From Bog-473 sp963850095 (GTDB lineage Bacteria; Actinomycetota; Acidimicrobiia; Acidimicrobiales; RAAP-2), in assembly GCA_963850095.1 (NCBI GenBank), contig CAWKJX010000016.1, positions 25,467-89,466 on the forward strand: DNA of 64,000 nt, read 5' to 3'. A program made the position numbers and the translations under genes. Positions 52,229 to 60,044 of this stretch are shown one piece after another (within the stretch, counting starts at the first letter, position 1; every line of letters begins with the position of its first letter). Below the pieces are notes generated by a model, which was not told where the DNA came from, searched no databases, and saw only the letters and a program-made list of their open reading frames with translations.

Positions 52229-52850
52229 GCCAGCGGTAACACCTTCCAAGACCATGTTGATGAGATCGGCAGCCACCCTGTCCGTAGTGGTTATGGCCGT
52301 CGTCATGGCCGGGTGCTCGTCTGGGCCCACCACGCACGCGAGCACATCAACATCTGTCACCAGGGCCACAGGATCGGCGAGCACTACCACCACATCGAGC
52401 CCAGCAAGCGCAACCCAGGCAGCGGTCCTGAACGCGTGGGAATCCGCCCAGCAAACCCTCTACGGCTACCTGCAAGGGTCCTGGCAGCAGGATCGGGCTG
52501 ACCTGGTCGGCGGTGAGACCAGCGCCAATCTCTGGCCGAAGCTCGCCGACTACTTCACCAATCCGGCACTCCAATCAGAGGACAAGTTCCTCGTCGGGGT
52601 GAAGATGGGTCAGCTGAACGGGCCAACCACGTACAACCTCGGCCACCCGACGGTCACCGCTGTTACTCCCACCTCCGCGACGGTCACGGGCTGCATCTAC
52701 GACTCGGGCACTTCCACGGACAGCGGCCAGGCGGGACCAGCAACTCTCGACGGTGGAGCGGGTGGCGGACAGGGCACATGGAACCTCGTCCTGTCCGGCG
52801 GATCGTGGAAAATCGTCAACTTCAATACCACGTCCGTACCGAAATGCTGA
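52224..52850 (+). CDS. Lipoprotein, first gene of the Tad-like operon
   Basis: A 208-residue lipoprotein. A hydrophobic signal (AATLSVVVMAVVMAGC) has lipobox M-A-G-C with Cys31, followed by a Ser/Thr-rich linker. The mature domain has AAVLNAWESAQQTLYGYLQG, AVTPTSATVTGCIYDSGT and GTWNLVLSGGSWKIVNFN. This order (helix, then twisted sheet) is NTF2-like, a fold used by TcpC/VirB8 conjugation proteins, but the resemblance is only in layout. GTG 52224 has GAGGAG 8 bp upstream; ATG 52254 is an alternative. Its stop overlaps the next start. Confidence 0.75.
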   Translation: MTPAVTPSKTMLMRSAATLSVVVMAVVMAGCSSGPTTHASTSTSVTRATGSASTTTTSSPASATQAAVLNAWESAQQTLYGYLQGSWQQDRADLVGGETSANLWPKLADYFTNPALQSEDKFLVGVKMGQLNGPTTYNLGHPTVTAVTPTSATVTGCIYDSGTSTDSGQAGPATLDGGAGGGQGTWNLVLSGGSWKIVNFNTTSVPKC

Positions 52851-53767
52851 CGACCGTTTTTCGCATCGCGGTTGGCGCTTCGCTAGCAGTGGGGCTCAGT
52901 GCCGCTCTCCCGAGTGGCGTCGCGTTCGCCGGCGGGAACACCGGTGGCTGCACCGACTCAGGCCAAACCGTGAACTGCGGCGCCGGCGCCGGCGGCCAGC
53001 CGGGCTCTGGTGGTGGGGACGGTGCCGGAGCGACTCTGACCAGCGGCGGCGGCGGCGGAGCGAGCGCGCCGCCTCAGTGTCCCGACTTCGTGCCCTACTC
53101 AGTTGCCATTCCAGGCGGCGGCGATGGTGGCCCGCCCCCGGCCGGGGCGCCGCAACCCGGAGCCTGGTATGTGAACCTCTGCGCCCAGGGGAGTGTCCAA
53201 GGCATGGCGACCGGGGTCCAGTGGTTCGCCACCGGCCAGGTGCCGGGCACTCCGCCGCCCGACCCCGCACTGGTGGGGGCCCAAGCGGCCAGTGAACTTC
53301 AGCTCTCCAGCCCGTCGCTGGTGCTCAGCCCGTCGAACAGCGGCTACGTGAACCTCGCCGAGTGGCTTTGGATCAACCCATCGATCTGGCACCCCTTCAC
53401 CACCACCGCACAGGCATGCAACGCAGGCGGGTGCACGACCGCGTCGGCCACGGCTACTCCGGCCTACGTGACGTGGAGCACCGGCGACGGGTCAAGTGTC
53501 ACCTGCAACGGCCCCGGCACCGCCTACAACACGGCCCTTCCGGCTGACGCGCAGTCGACCGACTGCTCTCACACCTACACGCAGACCTCGGCGGGCCAGC
53601 CCTCACCTGACGGCAATCCCAACGATGCCGCCTTTCCCATTACCGCCACGGTGACGTGGACGGTCGCCTGGGCGGGCCCCGACGGGTCGGCCGGCGCTTT
53701 ACCCAGCCTCACCACAAAAGGCACGTCCACGCTCAAGGTCGCCCAGATCGAATCCGTGAACGACTGA
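52844..53767 (+). CDS. Secreted PKD-like protein of the Tad-like operon
   Basis: A 307-residue exported protein. A signal peptide (FRIAVGASLAVGLSAALPSG) and a Gly-rich, two-Cys linker lead to an extracellular domain. YVTWSTGDGSSVTCNGPG and CSHTYTQTSAGQ, then FPITATVTWTVAW resemble a PKD-like beta-sandwich with an inserted disulfide. ATG 52844 overlaps the lipoprotein stop by 7 bp. In actinomycetes such proteins often open pilus/secretion operons and may form an extracellular tip or scaffold; that role is inference. Confidence 0.75.
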   Translation: MLTTVFRIAVGASLAVGLSAALPSGVAFAGGNTGGCTDSGQTVNCGAGAGGQPGSGGGDGAGATLTSGGGGGASAPPQCPDFVPYSVAIPGGGDGGPPPAGAPQPGAWYVNLCAQGSVQGMATGVQWFATGQVPGTPPPDPALVGAQAASELQLSSPSLVLSPSNSGYVNLAEWLWINPSIWHPFTTTAQACNAGGCTTASATATPAYVTWSTGDGSSVTCNGPGTAYNTALPADAQSTDCSHTYTQTSAGQPSPDGNPNDAAFPITATVTWTVAWAGPDGSAGALPSLTTKGTSTLKVAQIESVND

Positions 53768-53781
53768 GGAACGGAGATCCG

Positions 53782-54495
53782 ATGGTCACAACCACCACCC
53801 CCGCCCGACCCGCCTTCGTGTCCCCGCCCGAGGTCGAGAACCGGAGCGGACTGCGCCTGGTCACCGGGACTCACCAGCGTCGCCCTTGGCAGATCGGCCT
53901 CGGAATCGCCCTGGTTCTGGTGTGTGCGGCGGTAGCGGGAGCGCTCTTCCAGTCCTCGGCCAAACGCGTGACCATCGTCGTGGCGGCCAAGAGCTTGGCC
54001 GCTGGCACCGTCCTCACTCCCGCCGACCTCGGCACCGCCACGATTCCAGCGTCGGGGGACATCACGGCCATGTCGGCCGCCGGGTCGGCCGCCCTGGTCG
54101 GCCAGCAGCTCGACACGCCCGTCTACGCCGGCCAGGTGATGGTCCGCCAGATGCTCTCGACCACCCCCCAACTGGCCGGCGGGGAACAGGTCGTCGGCCT
54201 GTTGGTGAAAGGCGACCAGATGCCCTCTGTGCCCCTGGTCTCCGGCGACAGCGTCCAGGTCATAGCGGTTCCCCAGCCCGGCCAGGGCTCGACAGTCGGC
54301 GGAACGAGTGGAACGATCGGCTCGACCCTGGTGCCCAGAGCCACCGTCTTCGCGGTGGGTCCCCCACCAACGAATCAGACCCAGTACGAAGCGTCGGTCT
54401 CGCTCGAGGTGCCCAGTACCGACGCCGCCACCGTCACTGCCTATGCGGCAGCCGACCAGGTCGGGCTCTCGCTGGTCAGCGAGGGGCAAAAGTGA
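53782..54495 (+). CDS. SAF-domain pilus assembly protein (RcpC/CpaB-like)
   Basis: A 237-residue protein with a cytoplasmic leader, one transmembrane helix (IGLGIALVLVCAAVAGALF) and a periplasm-side SAF domain (VTIVVAAKSLAAGTVLTPAD, then LGTATIPASGD). The SGDSVQVIAVP segment follows. CpaB/RcpC proteins gate or stabilise the Tad pilus channel. An ACGGAGAT ribosome site precedes ATG 53782. It is shorter than proteobacterial RcpC, as usual in Gram-positives, which have no secretin. The stop overlaps the next start (GTGA). Confidence 0.85.
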   Translation: MVTTTTPARPAFVSPPEVENRSGLRLVTGTHQRRPWQIGLGIALVLVCAAVAGALFQSSAKRVTIVVAAKSLAAGTVLTPADLGTATIPASGDITAMSAAGSAALVGQQLDTPVYAGQVMVRQMLSTTPQLAGGEQVVGLLVKGDQMPSVPLVSGDSVQVIAVPQPGQGSTVGGTSGTIGSTLVPRATVFAVGPPPTNQTQYEASVSLEVPSTDAATVTAYAAADQVGLSLVSEGQK

Positions 54496-55406
54496 CCGTC
54501 GTCGCCCTCGCTTCGATCAAGGGTTCGCCTGGCGTCACCACCGCGGCCACCGCCCTCGCCGCGAGTTGGCCCACTGGGCGTCGGGTCCTCCTGGTCGAAG
54601 CCGATCCCTTCGGCGGCGACCTGGCCCCCCGTTACGGTTCGACCATCACGAACGGGCTCGCATCGCTGTTCGCCGCGGCCAGGCGCACGCTCACTCCCGA
54701 GGGCATCTGGGACCACGTCGACCATCTCCCCGGCGGCCTTCCCGTGCTCTTCGGCCACTCCAACGTGCAGGGCGCCGTGGCCAACGAGAAGGCGTGGCCC
54801 GCCATCGCGGAGGCGCTGGGCGCCCTCGACGCCGACGTGGTCGTCGACGCCGGCCGGCTCCTTCCTCACTTCGCCGGCGGCATCCGCGACGTGCTCGCAC
54901 ACAGCGATGTCCTGGTCGTCCTGTGCGATCCGACGCTCGAGGGGATCGTCCATCTCCGAGCCGCCCTTCCCAGCCTGGTGGCCGAGATGTCTACCCGAGC
55001 GCTCCTGGTCGTCCCCACCGGGTCGGGGGGCTATTCGGGGACCGAGATCGGGAAGACCCTCCGGGTCGACGTCGGGCCACCGATGCCCGACGATCGGAAG
55101 GCCGCCGACGCGCTGGCCAACAAGCGCGCCATGACGCGGCTCGAGCGCACCGCGCTGCTCAAGTGGGCCAGCACGCTCGTCGGGGCACTGGGCATCGAAG
55201 CAGTGGGCATCGAGGAGCCGGCCCCGGTCGAGGACGGTGACCCAACTGACTTCATCGACCCCGCGGTCCCCGAGGATTCGGCTGTCATGCCACCGCCAGT
55301 CGACGTCGAGACCCCAACGATGTTGGACGAGGCGCCGTCGTGGGATCAGACCTCCGACTCGGCGGTGCCCGTCGGAGTCGGATCGAACGGAAAGGCACAA
55401 AGGTGA
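54492..55406 (+). CDS. CpaE-like MinD/ParA-family ATPase with altered P-loop
   Basis: A 304-residue SIMIBI-class NTPase. The N-terminal ASIKGSPGVTTAATALAASW is the deviant Walker A position, but the usual GKT is replaced by GVTT; only the signature Lys10 remains. RVLLVEADPFGGDLA is the switch strand and VVVDAGRLLPHF the Walker B-like strand. A Pro/Asp-rich tail of about 60 residues follows. CpaE/TadZ proteins place the pilus machine at the pole. With this P-loop, ATP hydrolysis may be weak or lost. GTG 54492 is coupled to the SAF gene. Confidence 0.82.
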   Translation: MTVVALASIKGSPGVTTAATALAASWPTGRRVLLVEADPFGGDLAPRYGSTITNGLASLFAAARRTLTPEGIWDHVDHLPGGLPVLFGHSNVQGAVANEKAWPAIAEALGALDADVVVDAGRLLPHFAGGIRDVLAHSDVLVVLCDPTLEGIVHLRAALPSLVAEMSTRALLVVPTGSGGYSGTEIGKTLRVDVGPPMPDDRKAADALANKRAMTRLERTALLKWASTLVGALGIEAVGIEEPAPVEDGDPTDFIDPAVPEDSAVMPPPVDVETPTMLDEAPSWDQTSDSAVPVGVGSNGKAQR

Positions 55407-56704
55407 ACGACGCCGAACGCCGGGAGCTGGAGACCTACGCGACCGAGCACGTCGCAGACGGGATCGTGCACTATGGCACGGCGGGAATGAGCGAAGGCGA
55501 TCGCCGCTCCTTCGTCGAGAAGCTCGCCCGCGAGGCAATCGACGAAGCCTCCCGCTCCATGGTCCAGCGCGGCGTGACCACGCCGAGTGCCGAGGAGGAG
55601 GAGCAGATCGTCCGCCGGTTGGTGGCCACCCAGCTCGGCCTCGGCCGCCTCCAGCTCCTCCTCGACGAGGACGACATCGAGAACATCAACATCAACGGCT
55701 GCGACCACGTGTGGGTGAAACGCGCCGACGGAATCAAAGAGCGGGTCGAGGCGATCGCGGACAGCGACGAAGACCTCATCGAGCTGGTTCAACGAGCCGC
55801 CCGGGCGCACCACACCGGGGGAGAGCGCCGGATCGACAGCGCCAAGCCTGTCGTCGACCTCCACCTCGCCGGTGGGCACCGGCTCTCGGCCATGATCGAG
55901 GTGTCGAACCGCCCGTGCGTGTCGATCCGACGTCACCGCCTGATCGACGCCACCCTCGACGATCTGGCGGATTCTCTGACCGACGAGCTGGCCCGCTTCT
56001 TGCGCGCCGCAATGCGGGCGCGGCTGAACATGATCATCTCGGGCGGCACCGACGCCGGCAAGACGACGCTGTTGCGCGCGCTGGCCGCCGAAGCGGACCC
56101 AACGGATCGCATCGTCACCATCGAGCTGTCGTATGAGCTCGGTCTGCACGAACTGGCGCATCGCCATCCCGACTGTGTGGCCTGGGAGACCCGCGAAGCC
56201 AACACCGAAGGACACGGAGCGGTGTCCATGGACTATTTGGTGCAACGGGCCAACCGCCACGACGCCGACCGGGTGATCGTGGGCGAGGTGCTCGGCGACG
56301 AGATCGTCCCCATGCTCAACGCCATGACGGCGGGCAAGGCCGGCTCCATGTGCACCATCCACGCGGACTCCACCGAAGGCACCTTCGGAAAGATCAAGAC
56401 TTACGCCTCCCAGTCCCCCAAGCACCTGAGCGACAACGCGGCGGCGCAGCTCACCGCCCAGGCGCTGGACCTGGTGATCTTCGTGCGGAAACGTCCCGAT
56501 ACCTCGGGTCTGGCCCGGCGCTACGTGTCCTCGGTGCGCGTCGTCGAGGATTCAGAAGGCCCCCATGTCATCTCGACCGAGATCTTCGCCGAGCCAGAGG
56601 GCGGCGGACCGGCGGTGCACCACCTCTCCATGCCACCGGGACTGCGTGAACGGTTGTCGGACGTCGGCTACGAGGCCCCCCTCCACCAGGTGTACGGACG
56701 ATGA
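55403..56704 (+). CDS. tadA: TadA/CpaF-family secretion ATPase
   Basis: A 433-residue type II/IV secretion ATPase that powers pilus extension. The N-terminal domain includes DEDDIENININGCDHVWVKR. The motor domain has Walker A GGTDAGKTTLLRALA near residue 215, RVIVGEVLGDEIVPMLNAMT near 293 (Walker B region) and SMCTIHADS (His box). It departs from typical TadA in GEVLG for GEVRG and IELSYELGL for the Asp box. GTG 55403 overlaps the CpaE-like stop, and tadB starts at its own stop. It is the engine of this island's apparatus. Confidence 0.92.
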   Translation: MNDAERRELETYATEHVADGIVHYGTAGMSEGDRRSFVEKLAREAIDEASRSMVQRGVTTPSAEEEEQIVRRLVATQLGLGRLQLLLDEDDIENININGCDHVWVKRADGIKERVEAIADSDEDLIELVQRAARAHHTGGERRIDSAKPVVDLHLAGGHRLSAMIEVSNRPCVSIRRHRLIDATLDDLADSLTDELARFLRAAMRARLNMIISGGTDAGKTTLLRALAAEADPTDRIVTIELSYELGLHELAHRHPDCVAWETREANTEGHGAVSMDYLVQRANRHDADRVIVGEVLGDEIVPMLNAMTAGKAGSMCTIHADSTEGTFGKIKTYASQSPKHLSDNAAAQLTAQALDLVIFVRKRPDTSGLARRYVSSVRVVEDSEGPHVISTEIFAEPEGGGPAVHHLSMPPGLRERLSDVGYEAPLHQVYGR

Positions 56705-57534
56705 CCCCGGTCGTCGTCCTCTTCGGGGCGGGCATCGGCGTGGGCCTCGCGCTGGTTATTTCGGGCATCTGGTCCACGGCCCGGCCGGCGGGGCGGCTGT
56801 CCTTCACGAGACGGGTCGACCCCGCCAACCGCCAGGCCGCCGCATGCGCCCTGGTACTCGCCGCTGTGGTTGGGTTGGTGACCCACTGGCCGGTCGGCGC
56901 CGCCATCGGCGGGGCTGTCGGCTGGACACTGCGCTCCGCACTCCAACCCACCACCTCGCGCCGTGTGATCGATCGGCTCGAGGCCCTGGCCGCCTGGATC
57001 GAGGCGCTGCGCGACAGCGTGGCCGCCCACCGGGGCCTGCTCGCTGCCATCGAATCCACCGAGCGCAGCGCCCCGCCGGCCATCAAGGCACAGGTGTCCC
57101 GCCTGATCGTGCGCATCAAGACCGGCACTGCGCTCGATGCGGCCCTGTACGCGTTTGCCGACGAGCTGGGCGACGCCGCGGCCGATGAAGCGATCGCCCC
57201 GCTCATCCTGGCGGCCCGCTTCGGCGGCTCGGACCTCGGGGGTTTGTTGGCCAGCGCGGCAGCGAGCACGCGCGAGCAGATCGCGCTCTGGCAACGCACC
57301 GAGGTGGCCCGGTCCAAACCCCGGCGTGACATGCGCCTCGTGATCGCCATCACCCTCGTCTTCACGCTCGGCATCTTGGTCATCGGCCACGGTTACTTCA
57401 GACCCTTCGGCACCCCGGCCGGCCAGGTCGCGCTCCTGGCGGCCGCCTCCCTGTTCGCGTGCGGGTTCGCCGCCATGAACCGGCTGTCGCGCCCTCAGCC
57501 CATGCCCCGCCTCTTCGACTCTGAGGCGACGTAG
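56701..57534 (+). CDS. tadB: TadB-like inner-membrane platform protein
   Basis: A 277-residue type II secretion F-family protein. Two N-terminal helices (VVLFGAGIGVGLALVISGI, then AAACALVLAAVVGLVTHW) precede the cytoplasmic helical domain (ALAAWIEALRDSVAAHRGLL, then AARFGGSDLGGLLASAAAST). Two helices close the protein. TadB pairs with TadC to form the platform turned by TadA. ATG 56701 overlaps the tadA stop; tadC starts directly after its stop. Confidence 0.9.
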   Translation: MTPVVVLFGAGIGVGLALVISGIWSTARPAGRLSFTRRVDPANRQAAACALVLAAVVGLVTHWPVGAAIGGAVGWTLRSALQPTTSRRVIDRLEALAAWIEALRDSVAAHRGLLAAIESTERSAPPAIKAQVSRLIVRIKTGTALDAALYAFADELGDAAADEAIAPLILAARFGGSDLGGLLASAAASTREQIALWQRTEVARSKPRRDMRLVIAITLVFTLGILVIGHGYFRPFGTPAGQVALLAAASLFACGFAAMNRLSRPQPMPRLFDSEAT

Positions 57535-58437
57535 ATGGCACTGGTGATCATCGTCGGACTCGGCTTGGGTGTCGGACTGGCCACCATGCTGTGGGGCCTG
57601 TTCCCACCACCACTGACGCTCCGGGCCGCTCTGGCCCGGCTCAGTGGGGAACATGCTCCGGCCCCCCTCGACGTCGTCGGCCACCGGGTCGGTGGCGCCC
57701 GGCGGATGGCCGGGCACCTCGTCGACACCAACGTCAAGAAGATCCCGCGCCTGGCCGAGATCGTCCTGCCCGACCTCGCCATCACCGGGACCCCCACCGA
57801 GACTTTCGCCGTCAAGGTCGTCGGATACTCGATCGGACTCGCACTGCTCGGTCCGGTGCTCTGGGCCGCCATGGGGGCCATTGGTATCCATCTGAGTTTC
57901 GAGCTTCCGACCCTCGGCGTGCTCGTCCTCGGCGCGGCGGGGGCCGTGAGCCCGTTCGTCGATCTTCACAAGGCAGCCGAGCGCCGTCGTCGGCACTTCT
58001 GCCATTCGCTGTCCACCTATGCGTCACTGGTGTCCATGGCCATGGCCGGCGCCATGGGATGGTCCAGCGCACTCGAGGTCGCCTCAGGCGTGTCGTCGAC
58101 CGACTGGGCCATGGACGAGATCGCCCAGTCCTTGCTCTGGGCGCAGGCCTATCGCAAGGCGCCCTGGGAGGGGCTCGAAGCCCTCGCCCTCCGCTTCAAC
58201 CTGCCCGAACTCACCGACCTGGCCCGGGCCATGGCCCAGGCCGGCGACGGGGCCCGCATCCGAGACTCGCTCGACGCCAAAGCCAAATCACTGCGCCTCA
58301 AGGAAACCTCCGCTCTCGAGGACGCGGCTCAGGCCGTCACCCAGAAGATGCTGCTGCCCGGCGTGCTGCTCATGGCCGGTTACGGCGTCCTCGTCTTCTA
58401 CCCCGCCCTCGCCGCCTTCACCGGCAGTCACATCTGA
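57535..58437 (+). CDS. tadC: TadC-like inner-membrane platform protein
   Basis: A 300-residue F-family protein with an N-terminal helix (ALVIIVGLGLGVGLATMLWG), paired central helices (VVGYSIGLALLGPVLW, PTLGVLVLGAAGAVSPF), and the T2SF domain. That domain carries HSLSTYASLVSMAMAGAMGW and ARAMAQAGDGARIRDSLDAK. A last helix (MLLPGVLLMAGYGVLVFYPAL) ends it. ATG 57535 immediately follows the tadB stop. It is the second half of the TadBC platform. Confidence 0.9.
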   Translation: MALVIIVGLGLGVGLATMLWGLFPPPLTLRAALARLSGEHAPAPLDVVGHRVGGARRMAGHLVDTNVKKIPRLAEIVLPDLAITGTPTETFAVKVVGYSIGLALLGPVLWAAMGAIGIHLSFELPTLGVLVLGAAGAVSPFVDLHKAAERRRRHFCHSLSTYASLVSMAMAGAMGWSSALEVASGVSSTDWAMDEIAQSLLWAQAYRKAPWEGLEALALRFNLPELTDLARAMAQAGDGARIRDSLDAKAKSLRLKETSALEDAAQAVTQKMLLPGVLLMAGYGVLVFYPALAAFTGSHI

Positions 58438-58464
58438 ACCCGACCCAACAACGAAAGGAACCAC

Positions 58465-58728
58465 ATGGCATCGCCCAACGTCACTCCCACCAACTACAGA
58501 GAAAAGGTCGGGGCCATGGCGCGCTCGGCCTTTGAGTCGGTCCGGACCACCCTCAGCTTCCTGCATGCCTATGTGTCGGCCCGGACCAAACTCATCTCTG
58601 CCGACGAACGCGGTGAGATCGCCTCGTGGGTCGTCGTCACCGCCCTCGTCGTGGCCGCCGCCATCGTGATCGTCGGCATCATCACCGCCAAGCTCACCAA
58701 TACGGCGAACAACATCCAGACTCCGTGA
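58465..58728 (+). CDS. Flp-like pilin or small pilus subunit
   Basis: An 87-residue protein. A hydrophilic leader of about 52 residues is followed by a single hydrophobic helix (ASWVVVTALVVAAAIVIVGI) and a short polar tail (TAKLTNTANNIQT), the layout of Flp-family major pilins. The classic Flp processing site (Gly, then Glu-Tyr at +5/+6) is not present; RGEIASW is the nearest match, so processing may differ. The leader is long for an Flp pilin. ATG 58465 has AAAGGAA upstream and the next gene overlaps the stop. Confidence 0.75.
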   Translation: MASPNVTPTNYREKVGAMARSAFESVRTTLSFLHAYVSARTKLISADERGEIASWVVVTALVVAAAIVIVGIITAKLTNTANNIQTP

Positions 58729-59144
58729 CCCGAACCGTCCAGCGACGTCGGCAACGGACACGGGCGCACAGAGGTCGAGGAGAAGAAGGGTTCGCCGACT
58801 TCGTGATCTGCCTCCCCGTCTTCTTCCTCTTGGTCATCGTCGGCATCCAGTTCGCCCTGTGGTCCCACGCCGCCCACCTCGCCCGCGCCGCCGCCGAACA
58901 GGGCAGCCAGGTGGCGTCGGGCTACGGCTCATCTGCGCATGCGGGCACCCGGGCCGCCTACCAGTTCATCGCAACCACCGGCCCGGGCACACTCACGGGC
59001 GCTCAGGTCTCGACCACGACACTCTCTGGTGACACCGCCCAGGTCATCGTCACCGGACGGGCCCAAGCCCTCATCCCCTGGTTCGACCTCACCGTGTCGG
59101 CCACGAGCGACGCCCCCATCCAGGAGTACCGGCCTAGTGGCTAG
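58725..59144 (+). CDS. TadE-like minor pilin (first)
   Basis: A 139-residue protein. An Arg-rich leader ends GEEGFADFVICLPVFFLLVIV, the TadE-type prepilin-like helix, followed by GIQFALWSHAAHLARAAAEQ, the alanine-rich alpha spine. The C-terminal pilin head ends QALIPWFDLTVSATSDAPIQ. Glu-Gly-Phe-Ala at the helix start is where prepilin peptidase would act. GTG 58725 overlaps the Flp-like stop. Confidence 0.85.
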   Translation: MTRTVQRRRQRTRAHRGRGEEGFADFVICLPVFFLLVIVGIQFALWSHAAHLARAAAEQGSQVASGYGSSAHAGTRAAYQFIATTGPGTLTGAQVSTTTLSGDTAQVIVTGRAQALIPWFDLTVSATSDAPIQEYRPSG

Positions 59145-59580
59145 GCGACAGCGCTGGGCCCACAGTGAGGAGGGTTCCGCCATCGCCGAGCTGGTGATCG
59201 TCGCCCCCGTCCTCTTGATCGTCATCGTCCTCATGGTCGCCCTCGGGCGGGTCGATTCGGCCCAAGGCGACGTTGAATCCGCTGCCCGCGCCGGCGTCCA
59301 GGCTGCGGTCGTCCAATCCGATCCCTCTGACGCCGAGACCCAGGCCACGACGGCGGCAGAGGGGTCCTTCGCGGGTGCCGGGCTCGCCTGCACCGCGCCG
59401 CAGATCAGCGTCGACACGTCGAACTTCGTGGCCGGGGGGTGGGTGTCGGTCACCGTCACCTGTGTCACCAGCCTCGCTGACGTGTCGGTCCCCGGTGTTC
59501 CCGGTGCCAAGACCCTGACGGCCACGTCGACGGCCCACATCGACCCCTTCCGCGCAATCTCATCACAGGCAGTGTCATGA
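59137..59580 (+). CDS. TadE-like minor pilin (second)
   Basis: A 147-residue TadE-like protein. A basic leader leads to EEGSAIAELVIVAPVLLIVI, which keeps the conserved Glu of pseudopilin helices. It continues VLMVALGRVDSAQGDVESAA and has a secreted head with a likely disulfide (LACTAP, VTVTCVTS). GTG 59137 lies 8 bp inside the previous gene's end, and its own stop is overlapped by the next ATG, so the three pilin-like genes are made together. Confidence 0.85.
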   Translation: MARRQRWAHSEEGSAIAELVIVAPVLLIVIVLMVALGRVDSAQGDVESAARAGVQAAVVQSDPSDAETQATTAAEGSFAGAGLACTAPQISVDTSNFVAGGWVSVTVTCVTSLADVSVPGVPGAKTLTATSTAHIDPFRAISSQAVS

Positions 59581-60044
59581 ACGGCAGCGTCATAACCCGC
59601 CATCTCCATCGGGTGCGGTTCCGCTGGAAAACCCGCCGGCAGCGCCCCGAGGACGGGTCGATCCTGGCCATGACATGCATCTTCATGACCATGTTCCTCG
59701 CCCTGGCCGGCCTTGTCGCCGACGGCGGCCACTACTTCGACGCCAAACAGGCCGCGGCCTCCGAGGCCGAACAGGCCGCCCGGGCGGGTGCGGGCTCCCT
59801 CGACGTCAGCGCGCTCCACGCCGGCACGGTCGCCCTCGACCCCAACACTGCGGTCGCCACGGCCGAGAGCTACATGGCCGCCTCCGGCCAGCCGGGCACC
59901 GCCTGGGTAAGCGGCAACACCGTCTACGCCCAGATCAGCTACCGGCTGCCGACCCAGCTGCTCGGGATCATCGGCGTCGGAAGCTTCCAGATCAACGTGA
60001 CCGAATCCGCCACCGACGTCAGTGGCGTCACCACGGGAGGATGA
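59577..60044 (+). CDS. TadG-like pilus-assembly protein
   Basis: A 155-residue protein. After an Arg-rich leader, EDGSILAMTCIFMTMFLALAG and LVADGGHYFDAKQAAASEAE match the N-terminal region of TadG/Flp-associated proteins (the TadE/G-like putative Flp pilus assembly domain). The remaining head (YAQISYRLPTQLLGIIGVGS) is short, and the vWA domain of full TadG is absent. ATG 59577 overlaps the previous stop, and the next gene's ATG overlaps this one's stop. Confidence 0.82.
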   Translation: MNGSVITRHLHRVRFRWKTRRQRPEDGSILAMTCIFMTMFLALAGLVADGGHYFDAKQAAASEAEQAARAGAGSLDVSALHAGTVALDPNTAVATAESYMAASGQPGTAWVSGNTVYAQISYRLPTQLLGIIGVGSFQINVTESATDVSGVTTGG

